In this document: one piece after another, positions 1-4,885 of the stretch
Layout: every line of letters begins with the position of its first letter
Numbering within the stretch: the first letter of the stretch is position 1
From: Duncaniella sp.
Lineage (GTDB): Bacteria; Bacteroidota; Bacteroidia; Bacteroidales; Muribaculaceae
Direction of reading: 5' to 3'
Assembly: GCF_029054785.1 (NCBI RefSeq)
Contig: NZ_JAIDEN010000080.1
Location: 1 to 5,290, forward strand
DNA: 5,290 bases
Translations under genes and position numbers: made by a program
Notes under the pieces: model-generated
What the model was told of the DNA's origin: nothing
What the model saw: only the letters and a program-made list of their open reading frames with translations
The model's database searches: none

Positions 1-26
1 CATCAACAAAATTAAATAATTGAAGA

Positions 27-413
27 ATGGAATCAGTTAATGCAGTTGGCCGCCGTAAAGCAGCCGTAGCTCGCGTGATCGTTAAAGAAGGAAACGGTCA
101 AATCACCATCAACAAACGCGCCCTCGATGTGTACTTCCCCTCTTCCATCCTTCAGTACATCGTTAAACAGCCCCTCTCGACCCTTGAAGCTACCGAAAAA
201 TACGACATCAAAGTCAACCTCAACGGTGGCGGTTACAAAGGCCAGGCTGAAGCACTCCGTCTCGCTATCGCCCGCGCCCTCGTCAAGATCAATCCTGAGG
301 ACAAGCACGCACTCCGCGTCGAAGGCTTCATGACCCGTGACCCGCGCGTCGTTGAACGTAAGAAACCCGGTCGTCCCAAAGCCCGCAAGCGCTTCCAGTT
401 CTCCAAGCGTTAA
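27..413 (+). CDS. rpsI: 30S ribosomal protein S9 (uS9)
   Basis: Small-subunit protein of the 30S head, whose C-terminal tail reaches into the P site and touches the anticodon stem of P-site tRNA (known for the family). The 128-residue product is close to the usual length of about 130. Visible family marks are the N-terminal GRRKAAVARV block (residues 8-17), the glycine-rich GGGYKGQAEALRLAIARAL block (67-85), the basic RDPRVVERKKPGRPKARKR stretch, and the invariant C-terminus FQFSKR. The ATG at 27 gives a full-length N-terminus, so the start is secure although no Shine-Dalgarno is present. It heads the visible part of an rpsI-rpsB-tsf run; rplM is the expected upstream partner in this phylum, and bases 1-26 would then be the rplM-rpsI spacer. 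Its promoter is not in view. Nothing is odd about the protein. Confidence 0.98.
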   Translation: MESVNAVGRRKAAVARVIVKEGNGQITINKRALDVYFPSSILQYIVKQPLSTLEATEKYDIKVNLNGGGYKGQAEALRLAIARALVKINPEDKHALRVEGFMTRDPRVVERKKPGRPKARKRFQFSKR

Positions 414-527
414 TATTTCAATCCTATATCTCCTCAAGTGTTTAGTATCTAAACCGTCGAGATGGACACGTTCCCTACTCCCCGGTTGTAATTTATCTAA
501 AGAACGTAAACAACCCAACAACAAATC
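414..527 (+). promoter_or_regulatory. rpsI-rpsB spacer / candidate structured rpsB leader
   Basis: This 114-bp spacer is longer than the other in-operon gap (41 bp) and holds several complementary segments. GTTTAG (440-445) pairs with CTAAAC (449-454) around a TAT loop. ACGTTC (468-473) pairs with GAACGT (502-507). GGTTGT (484-489) pairs with ACAACC (510-515). The last two pairings interlock, so they could form a pseudoknot ending 12 nt before the rpsB ATG. The word TATCTAAA occurs twice (446-453, 494-501), so TTTAG 441-445 has a second possible partner at 497-501. No TAnnTTTG promoter match is seen. In gammaproteobacteria, S2 represses rpsB-tsf through a structured leader; a comparable role here is inference. 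Each 6-bp match alone is within chance for this length. Confidence 0.35.
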
Positions 528-1349
528 ATGTCAACTCCCAATTTTGACCAACTCCTCGAAGCAGGTTGCCATTTTGGCCACATGAAAAGAAAATGGAATC
601 CTGCAATGGCGCCCTACATCTTCATGGAGCGCAACGGTATCCACATCATAGACCTCTACAAGACTCAGGCCAAGCTTGAAGAAGCTGCCGCAGCTCTTCG
701 CAACATCGCCAAGGGTGGCAAAAAGATTCTCTTCGTCGCTACCAAAAAGCAGGCTAAGGAAATCATCGCCGACAAGGCTCAGAGCGTGAACATGCCCTAC
801 GTGATCGAACGCTGGCCCGGCGGTATGCTCACCAACTTCCCGACAATCCGCAAGGCTGTCAAGAAAATGACCTCCATCGACAAGATGACTAAGGACGGCA
901 CTTTCGACAACCTCTCAAAGCGCGAAAAACTCCAGATCACCCGTCAGCGCGCCAAACTCGAAAAGAACCTCGGTTCAATCGCTGACCTCAACCGTCTTCC
1001 CTCGGCTCTGTTCGTAGTTGACGTTTGCAAGGAACACATCGCAGTTGCTGAAGCAAACCGTCTCGGCATCCCCGTTTTCGCTATCGTCGACACCAACTCT
1101 GATCCTTCAAACGTAGATTTCGTCATCCCCGCAAACGATGACGCATCAAAGTCTATCGACCTCATCCTCTCTACCGTCTGCGAATCAATCAACGAAGGTC
1201 TTGAGGAACGCAAGGTTGAAAAGGCTGACGAAAAAGCTTCTGCCGAAAACGCCGACGCAGCTCCCCGCCGCGAACGCCGCCGTGTAAGCCGCAAGGCCGA
1301 AGGTGAAGCTGAAGTTGCTGAAACCGAAGTTGCTGAAGCAGCTGAATAA
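528..1349 (+). CDS. rpsB: 30S ribosomal protein S2 (uS2) with charged C-terminal tail
   Basis: Protein of the 30S body-head junction that joins late in subunit assembly and is needed for S1 binding in bacteria that carry S1 (family knowledge). The 273-residue product shows the S2 N-terminal block LLEAGCHFGHMKRKWNPAM (residues 9-27), HIIDLYKT (39-46), the ILFVATKKQAKE strand-helix, the hallmark RWPGGMLTNFPTIRK block, and the late PSALFVVDVCKEHIAVAEA and GIPVFAIVDTNSDP blocks. The S2 fold ends near residue 227. About 45 further residues are low-complexity, with an arginine cluster (RRERRR) followed by a Glu/Ala/Val repeat tail ending in AEAAE; E. coli S2 is about 241 residues. The ATG at 528 is chosen because the protein starts exactly where the family starts. 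There is no Shine-Dalgarno. Tsf follows after 41 bp, so the two are surely co-transcribed. Confidence 0.98.
   Translation: MSTPNFDQLLEAGCHFGHMKRKWNPAMAPYIFMERNGIHIIDLYKTQAKLEEAAAALRNIAKGGKKILFVATKKQAKEIIADKAQSVNMPYVIERWPGGMLTNFPTIRKAVKKMTSIDKMTKDGTFDNLSKREKLQITRQRAKLEKNLGSIADLNRLPSALFVVDVCKEHIAVAEANRLGIPVFAIVDTNSDPSNVDFVIPANDDASKSIDLILSTVCESINEGLEERKVEKADEKASAENADAAPRRERRRVSRKAEGEAEVAETEVAEAAE
1311..1344 (+). repeat. Short tandem repeat in the rpsB 3' end
   Basis: The word GAAGTTGCTGAA occurs twice, 15 bp apart, and a related GAAGCTGAA copy precedes it. In frame this encodes overlapping EVAE units at the acidic end of S2. The 15-bp period keeps the reading frame, so copy number could vary between strains without breaking the gene. 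It is most simply read as ordinary low-complexity coding sequence. Confidence 0.6.
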
Positions 1350-1390
1350 TTAAACCAAATTCACAAACATTCTAAACTCCCACTATAACT

Positions 1391-2383
1391 ATGGCAGTTA
1401 CAATGGCAGAAATCACCAAACTGCGCCACCTCACAAGCGCCGGTTTGATGGACTGCAAAAAAGCCCTCGCCGAAACTGACGGCGACATCGAAGCAGCTGT
1501 TGAGATCCTCCGCAAGAAGGGTCAGGCCGTAGCAGCAAAGCGTGAAGACCGCAACGCCGCTGAGGGTTGCGTTCTCTCAAAGAACGAAGGCAACTTCGCT
1601 GCTATCCTTGCTCTCAACTGCGAGACTGACTTCGTTGCCAAGAACGAAGGCTTTGTATCTCTCGCTAAAAAGCTTCTTGACATCGCAGTTGAAAACCGCT
1701 GCAAGACTGTCGACGAGCTCAAGGCAATCACTGTTGACGGTCTCACTGTCGCTGACCTCGTGACTGAGGAATCAGGCAAGACCGGTGAAAAAACCGAAAT
1801 CGGTGCTTATGAAGTTGTTGAAGCTCCCACAACAGCTGCTTACAACCACTTCAACAACAAGCTTGCTGCTATCGTCGGTTTCAACCTTCCCGACGTTGAC
1901 GCTCAGGTAGGCCGCGAAATCTGCATGCAGATCGCATCCATGAACCCTGTTGCTTGCAGCCGTGAAGACGTGCCCCAGGCCACAATCGACCAGGAAATCG
2001 CAGTCGCTGTTGAAAAGACCAAGCAGGAACAGATCAAGAAGGCCGTTGAAGCAGCTCTTAAGAAAGCTGGTCTCAACCCCAACCACTTCGATTCTGAAGA
2101 CCACATCGAGTCTAACATCACCAAAGGCTGGATCACTGAAGAAGACGCTACCAAAGCTCGTCAGATCATGAAAGAAACTGCCGAAGCCAAGGCTGCCAAC
2201 CTCCCAGAAGCAATGATCCAGAACATTGCCAACGGACGTCTCAACAAGTTCTTCAAAGAAAGCTGCCTCATGGAACAGGAATATGTTCAGGACAGCAAAC
2301 TTTCAGTAGGTCAGTTCCTCGATCAGACCATCAAAGGCCTTGTTGCCGTAGATTTCAAGCGTGTAAATCTCAACCAGGATTAA
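1391..2383 (+). CDS. tsf: Elongation factor Ts (EF-Ts)
   Basis: Cytoplasmic nucleotide-exchange factor that releases GDP from EF-Tu so that EF-Tu can reload with GTP. The N-terminal UBA-like domain covers about residues 1-54 and contains signature 1, LRHLTSAGLMDCKKAL (11-26). Signature 2, LNCETDFVAKNE, carries Asp80 and Phe81, which in E. coli EF-Ts insert near the Mg-binding site of EF-Tu. The two core subdomains follow, with GREICMQIASMNPVA and the C-terminal KFFKESCLMEQEYV / VGQFLDQTIKG blocks. At 330 residues it is longer than E. coli EF-Ts (283), as is usual for Bacteroidales. The ATG at 1391 (MAVTMAE) is preferred over the ATG at 1403 because Bacteroidales homologues begin MAV-MA-ITKLR. 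It is the last gene of the operon, with a terminator 41 bp after the stop. Confidence 0.98.
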   Translation: MAVTMAEITKLRHLTSAGLMDCKKALAETDGDIEAAVEILRKKGQAVAAKREDRNAAEGCVLSKNEGNFAAILALNCETDFVAKNEGFVSLAKKLLDIAVENRCKTVDELKAITVDGLTVADLVTEESGKTGEKTEIGAYEVVEAPTTAAYNHFNNKLAAIVGFNLPDVDAQVGREICMQIASMNPVACSREDVPQATIDQEIAVAVEKTKQEQIKKAVEAALKKAGLNPNHFDSEDHIESNITKGWITEEDATKARQIMKETAEAKAANLPEAMIQNIANGRLNKFFKESCLMEQEYVQDSKLSVGQFLDQTIKGLVAVDFKRVNLNQD

Positions 2384-2423
2384 TCCTCCCGGCAAAGAAA
2401 GTCATAACAACGCAATACTCCGT

Positions 2424-2464
2424 GAACGGGTGCAGATATCACAATGTCTGCACCCGTTCCTTTT
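2424..2464 (+). terminator. Intrinsic terminator after tsf
   Basis: A perfect 13-bp stem, GAACGGGTGCAGA (2424-2436) with TCTGCACCCGTTC (2447-2459), encloses a 10-nt loop that could add a U-G and an A-U pair. It is followed by CTTTTCC, a short T run. Position, stem strength and the change of gene class downstream all fit the end of the rpsI-rpsB-tsf transcript. The T run is short, so some read-through is possible. Confidence 0.9.
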
Positions 2465-2496
2465 CCCACGGCATCCGGAGTAGAAGCCTGCCGTAA

Positions 2497-2527
2497 CTGT
2501 TAAACATATCTGAATCTCATTTAACAG
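2497..2527. promoter_or_regulatory. 8-bp inverted repeat upstream of the sensor kinase
   Basis: CTGTTAAA (2497-2504) and TTTAACAG (2520-2527) are perfect inverted copies separated by 15 bp. Their centres are 23 bp apart, roughly two helical turns. The site is centred about 107 bp before the predicted kinase transcription start. It has no T run after it and lies beyond the tsf terminator, so a dimeric regulator site is a better reading than a terminator. Which protein would bind is unknown; the half-site resembles the LytTR consensus only partly, and LytTR sites are usually direct repeats. Confidence 0.35.
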
Positions 2528-2572
2528 CCTCTGTACCATTTATTCGTTTGTCGATGAATCCGTGGATCATGT

Positions 2573-2584
2573 CAAAATATTTTG
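2573..2584. promoter_or_regulatory. 12-bp palindrome over the kinase -33 box
   Basis: CAAAATATTTTG is a perfect palindrome whose last four bases are the TTTG assigned as the -33 element of the kinase promoter. A protein bound here would cover the promoter, which suits a repressor operator. The segment is AT-rich, so a chance palindrome is possible. Confidence 0.35.
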
Positions 2585-2612
2585 CCCGTTTGGCTCAAAA
2601 AAACTATATTTG
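2581..2612 (+). promoter_or_regulatory. Bacteroidota vegetative promoter for the kinase-regulator pair
   Basis: TTTG (2581-2584), then 20 bp, then TATATTTG (2605-2612) matches the Bacteroides consensus (TTTG at -33, TAnnTTTG at -7, 19-21 bp apart) at every defined base. Transcription should start about 5-8 bases after 2612, near 2617-2620, which coincides with the ATG at 2619. It is the strongest rightward promoter match in the window and should drive both the kinase and the regulator 37 bp after it. Confidence 0.7.
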
Positions 2613-2618
2613 CGCATC

Positions 2619-3701
2619 ATGAGCGAAATTCTCACAAGGCAGCGCATCACCACATTTCTCTCACACCTGCTCTGCATCACGATTCTATTCATCCTGCCGG
2701 AAGTGCTGACAACTCTGTCATCTCCGAGCCACACCTTACGCCCGTGGGTCTATGCCAAAGCATTTGTCTACATCACCGTTTTCTATGTCAACTACTGCTG
2801 GATCATAGAAAAATCGCTTGACAAGCCTCACAGGGTGCTCAGGTTCGTAGCGTTAAACCTGCTGCTCATCACCGTGGCCATGACGCTCATCTATCTGATC
2901 TGGCGCTTCAAAGGATTTCTCGGAGGAAAAGCCCCGAAAATGAACCGGCTCCACCCCTCCGAAGGCATCTACATAGCCCGCTGGGTCGGAATCATGTCAC
3001 GCGACCTGGTGATGGTCATCCTCGTCATCGGCCTTGCCACCGCCATGCGCCTCGGCGACAAATGGCTCATGCTTGACCGCAAGCAGAAAGACCTCATCAG
3101 CGCCCAGCATGAAGAAGAGCTTAAAAACCTCAAGAGCCAGCTCAACCCCCACTTCCTCTTCAACACGCTCAACTCCATCTATGCCCTCATAGCCATCTCT
3201 CCTGAAAAAGCCCAGGAAGCAGTCCATGAACTCAGTCGCCTGCTTCGTTTCGTCCTCTATGACAGCCCGACATCCGTAGCTCTCAAACAGGAATTCGACT
3301 TCATAACCAACTATATCAGCCTGATGCGCCTAAGACTCAGCCCGTCCATCAGACTTGATATCCGCCTTGACAACAACGGCAGTTCTGACAGAAGAGTGGC
3401 CCCGCTGCTTTTCATCACACTGATTGAAAACGCGTTCAAACACGGCGTCCACACCCCTGAAATTCCACTGGTGATTCACATCACAGCATCCGATGACCGC
3501 ATCGACTGCTTCACCTCCAACGGCTATCTCACAGGCAAGGCAGAACACTCCGCATCCTCATTGCCAAAGTCCGGAGGAATCGGAATGACGAATCTCCGGC
3601 GCCGCCTCCACCTGATCTACGGACCGGCCGCCGAACTCAAAGTGACGATCACAGAAGACACCTATCAAGTCCATCTGAGCATCCCCCTCTCCATCAAATA
3701 A
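2619..3701 (+). CDS. LytS/YehU-type sensor histidine kinase, four membrane helices
   Basis: Membrane sensor kinase that should autophosphorylate on a histidine and pass the phosphate to the LytTR regulator encoded next. The 360-residue product has four hydrophobic segments at about 12-31, 43-64, 74-95 and 120-143, with only short loops and no sizeable extracytoplasmic domain, so the stimulus is probably sensed within or near the membrane. A charged, probably coiled-coil linker (about 147-174) leads to the His_kinase block LKSQLNPHFLFNTLNSI with phospho-acceptor His178. The ATP-binding N box is TLIENAFKHG (Asn271), and the G box is GGIGMTNLRRRL (319-330). All catalytic marks are present. The ATG at 2619 is preferred; an in-frame GTG at 2562 would add 19 residues encoded by the promoter itself. 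The ligand cannot be told from sequence. No Shine-Dalgarno is seen. Confidence 0.93.
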   Translation: MSEILTRQRITTFLSHLLCITILFILPEVLTTLSSPSHTLRPWVYAKAFVYITVFYVNYCWIIEKSLDKPHRVLRFVALNLLLITVAMTLIYLIWRFKGFLGGKAPKMNRLHPSEGIYIARWVGIMSRDLVMVILVIGLATAMRLGDKWLMLDRKQKDLISAQHEEELKNLKSQLNPHFLFNTLNSIYALIAISPEKAQEAVHELSRLLRFVLYDSPTSVALKQEFDFITNYISLMRLRLSPSIRLDIRLDNNGSSDRRVAPLLFITLIENAFKHGVHTPEIPLVIHITASDDRIDCFTSNGYLTGKAEHSASSLPKSGGIGMTNLRRRLHLIYGPAAELKVTITEDTYQVHLSIPLSIK

Positions 3702-3738
3702 GTTTATATTACACTACAAATAAATCTCAAGTACCTCT

Positions 3739-4485
3739 ATGCAGACACTTCGCTGTTGCGTAATCGACGACGAACCCCTGGCTTCAGGTCTCATCCGCTC
3801 ATACATCGAGAAAACACCCTTTCTGGAAGTGGCTGGAGAATTCTCCTCGCCACGCGATGCAATCTCGACCCTCCTCAACAACAACATAGACATTGTATTT
3901 CTTGACATACAGATGCCACAGTTGAACGGCATTGAATTTGCTCGCATCATTCCCGCCGACACTCGCATCATCTTCACCACCGCTTATTCCGACTATGCCG
4001 TGGAAGGCTTCCGTGTCAATGCCCTCGACTATCTGCTCAAACCGATAAGCTATGAGGAATTCCTCGCAGCAGCGCGCCGCGCACTTGCATGGTATGAACT
4101 GAAACACAATTCGGAAACTGCCAGAACAGTCTCCCCCACAGCTACTGCCGATAAAGCCGGAGAATACATCATCGTCAAAAGCGAATACAAGCTCGTGCAG
4201 GTCAGGATCGCCGACATTCTCTACATCGAAGGGCTCAAAGACTACGTCAAGATCTATGTCGAAGGATCCGATAAATCAATCATGACACTTCTCAGCATGA
4301 AAGCTCTTGAACAGACACTCCCGACAGACCTGTTCATGCGTGTTCATCGCTCCTATATCGTGAATCTTTCAAAAATCAAAGTCATCGAGCGAAACCGGAT
4401 CATCTTCGGACGCACTCAGATCCCCGTATCGGAGAGCTACAAGGAACAATTCGCCGATTTCATTGCAAAACGGACTTTAGGCTGA
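3739..4485 (+). CDS. LytTR-family DNA-binding response regulator
   Basis: Two-component response regulator of 248 residues, the expected partner of the kinase 37 bp upstream, probably on the same mRNA. The receiver domain (about 4-118) has the acidic pair Asp10-Asp11, phospho-acceptor Asp56 in VFLDIQMP, switch threonine Thr81 in IIFTTAY, and Lys101 in YLLKP, so it should be phosphorylatable. A roughly 20-residue Ser/Thr/Ala linker (about 122-140) follows. The C-terminal LytTR domain (about 142-246) carries ILYIEGLKDYVKIYV, the MRVHRSYIVNL block (200-210) and a final IPVSESYKEQF. LytTR domains bind DNA, typically as dimers at direct repeats, to control target genes. The ATG at 3739 places the first strand (LRCCVIDDE) at the normal spot. 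Target genes are unknown; the pair's own promoter region is one candidate. Confidence 0.95.
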   Translation: MQTLRCCVIDDEPLASGLIRSYIEKTPFLEVAGEFSSPRDAISTLLNNNIDIVFLDIQMPQLNGIEFARIIPADTRIIFTTAYSDYAVEGFRVNALDYLLKPISYEEFLAAARRALAWYELKHNSETARTVSPTATADKAGEYIIVKSEYKLVQVRIADILYIEGLKDYVKIYVEGSDKSIMTLLSMKALEQTLPTDLFMRVHRSYIVNLSKIKVIERNRIIFGRTQIPVSESYKEQFADFIAKRTLG

Positions 4486-4532
4486 GATGCCTACCTCCCT
4501 CATTCCGGGGAGTCACTCAAAATAACCAAACA

Positions 4533-4580
4533 CAGCGCAGGGCCGGTCATCTCGACCAACCCTGCGTTGCTTTATACCTT
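4533..4580. terminator. Hairpin terminator after the LytTR gene, possibly bidirectional
   Basis: CGCAGGG (4536-4542) pairs with CCCTGCG (4560-4566), extended outward by a G-U, an A-U and a C-G pair (4533-4535 with 4567-4569). A nested GGTC / GACC stem (4545-4548, 4554-4557) lies inside. Rightward, the tail is CTTTATACCTT, only moderately T-rich. Leftward, the tail after the same hairpin is TGTTTGGTTATTTT, which is richer in T. The hairpin can therefore end the kinase-regulator mRNA and also any transcript entering from the right. Confidence 0.75.
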
Positions 4581-4587
4581 CTCCGTC

Positions 4588-4618
4588 CAAAGCTATTAAA
4601 TGACGGAATAATTACAAA
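4588..4618 (-). promoter_or_regulatory. Leftward promoter match, proximal
   Basis: On the minus strand, TTTG (4618-4615), 19 bp, then TAGCTTTG (4595-4588) matches the Bacteroidota consensus at all defined bases. The start would be near 4582, just before the hairpin at 4569-4533. No leftward gene follows; the product would be a short RNA or, on read-through, antisense to the 3' end of the LytTR gene. Confidence 0.4.
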
Positions 4619-4662
4619 ATAGAAGCTTTAACTAATATTGCATTCGTACTATCTTTTACTTC

Positions 4663-4683
4663 TCGCGATTCAATCCATCGCGA
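4663..4683. repeat. 7-bp inverted repeat with 7-nt loop
   Basis: TCGCGAT (4663-4669) and ATCGCGA (4677-4683) are perfect inverted copies around the loop TCAATCC. The stem is GC-rich in AT-rich surroundings and has no T run on either side, so it is not a terminator. It may be a structural hairpin in an RNA read from either strand, or a protein-binding site. Confidence 0.5.
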
Positions 4684-4704
4684 ATTCTCGTTGTGCTGTC
4701 TATA

Positions 4705-4723
4705 AGACGGACACCCCCCGTCT
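4705..4723. repeat. 6-bp inverted repeat with 7-nt loop
   Basis: AGACGG (4705-4710) and CCGTCT (4718-4723) are perfect inverted copies around the loop ACACCCC; read leftward the loop is GGGGTGT. It has the same loop length as the hairpin 21 bp to its left, and the two may belong to one structured RNA. No T run follows in either direction. Confidence 0.45.
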
Positions 4724-4741
4724 AAAGTTACACCCGAAATT

Positions 4742-4774
4742 CAAATTTAACACAAGTTAACCAAAACACACAAA
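4742..4774 (-). promoter_or_regulatory. Leftward promoter match, distal
   Basis: On the minus strand, TTTG (4774-4771), 21 bp, then TAAATTTG (4749-4742) matches the Bacteroidota consensus at all defined bases and at a legal spacing. The start would be near 4735, leading through both 7-nt-loop hairpins toward the terminator hairpin. The segment is A-rich on the plus strand, which raises the chance rate of such matches. Confidence 0.4.
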
Positions 4775-4803
4775 TCCACAATCCCCTTTGCCGTTCTGAT
4801 CCG

Positions 4804-4832
4804 ATCCGGATAAACCATAAGGCTGCTCCGGA
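4804..4832. promoter_or_regulatory. Paired TCCGGA palindromes before the SDR gene
   Basis: The palindrome TCCGGA occurs at 4805-4810 (within the longer palindrome ATCCGGAT, 4804-4811) and again at 4827-4832, 22 bp apart, about two helical turns. They lie 54-82 bp before the SDR start, a sensible place for an operator. They could also pair with each other as a 6-bp hairpin with a 16-nt loop. No regulator can be named. Confidence 0.3.
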
Positions 4833-4848
4833 CGTTAAAAAAGCAAAC

Positions 4849-4856
4849 TATTTTTT
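4849..4856 (+). promoter_or_regulatory. Weak -7-like element for the SDR gene
   Basis: TATTTTTT differs from TAnnTTTG only at the last base and would start transcription near 4862, about 24 bases before the SDR ATG. No TTTG lies 19-21 bp upstream, so the match is incomplete. A second partial rightward match, TTTA (4627-4630), 19 bp, TATCTTTT (4650-4657), would instead give a leader of about 220 nt that includes both hairpins. Confidence 0.25.
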
Positions 4857-4885
4857 ACAAACACCTCACACATACCGAATCAATA

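Larger units (their letters stand above)
4520..4735 (-). ncRNA. Candidate leftward small RNA in the regulator-SDR gap
   Basis: No open reading frame of useful length exists on either strand between the LytTR gene and the SDR gene. The minus strand nevertheless shows a promoter match at 4742-4774 (start near 4735), a second at 4588-4618 (start near 4582), and a hairpin with a T-rich leftward tail at about 4533-4569. A transcript from the first start would be about 220 nt and would fold two more hairpins: 4705-4723 and 4663-4683, each with a 7-nt loop. A transcript from the second start would be about 65 nt, mostly the terminator hairpin. I recognise no known RNA family. The only minus-strand reading frame with more than a few codons is 16 codons from 4550, without support. 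This is inference from signals, not from homology. Confidence 0.3.

Noticed and set aside
33..524. Minus-strand open frame of 163 codons opposite rpsI
   Set aside because: It is antisense to a certain ribosomal protein gene. The protein is a codon-bias shadow without recognisable domains, and no leftward promoter match was seen for it.
2562..2618. GTG-started N-terminal extension of the sensor kinase (19 extra residues)
   Set aside because: The extension overlaps the -33 and -7 promoter boxes and has no homology-like features. The ATG at 2619 gives a normal LytS-type N-terminus.
3699..3706. TAAGTTTA as a separate promoter for the LytTR gene
   Set aside because: It is one base off the -7 consensus, has no TTTG at the right distance, and the gap to the kinase gene is only 37 bp, so co-transcription is simpler.
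4495..4512. Hairpin CTCCC / GGGAG just after the LytTR stop codon as a terminator
   Set aside because: The stem is only 5 bp with an 8-nt loop and no T run follows. The hairpin at 4533-4569 is far better.
4534..4550. Start of a 16-codon minus-strand reading frame (ATG at 4550-4548) within the terminator hairpin
   Set aside because: It is very short, has no ribosome-binding signal, and lies in a stable hairpin; chance is the better explanation.
4725..4759. Direct repeat AAGTTA (4725-4730 and 4754-4759) as a LytTR binding site
   Set aside because: The spacing is 29 bp start to start, whereas LytTR sites are usually about 21-22 bp, and the flanking bases do not fit the consensus.
4836..4857. 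TAAAAAA / TTTTTTA inverted repeat as a terminator
   Set aside because: The stem is only A-T pairs and no GC-rich part precedes the T run. It more likely reflects AT-rich promoter DNA before the SDR gene.
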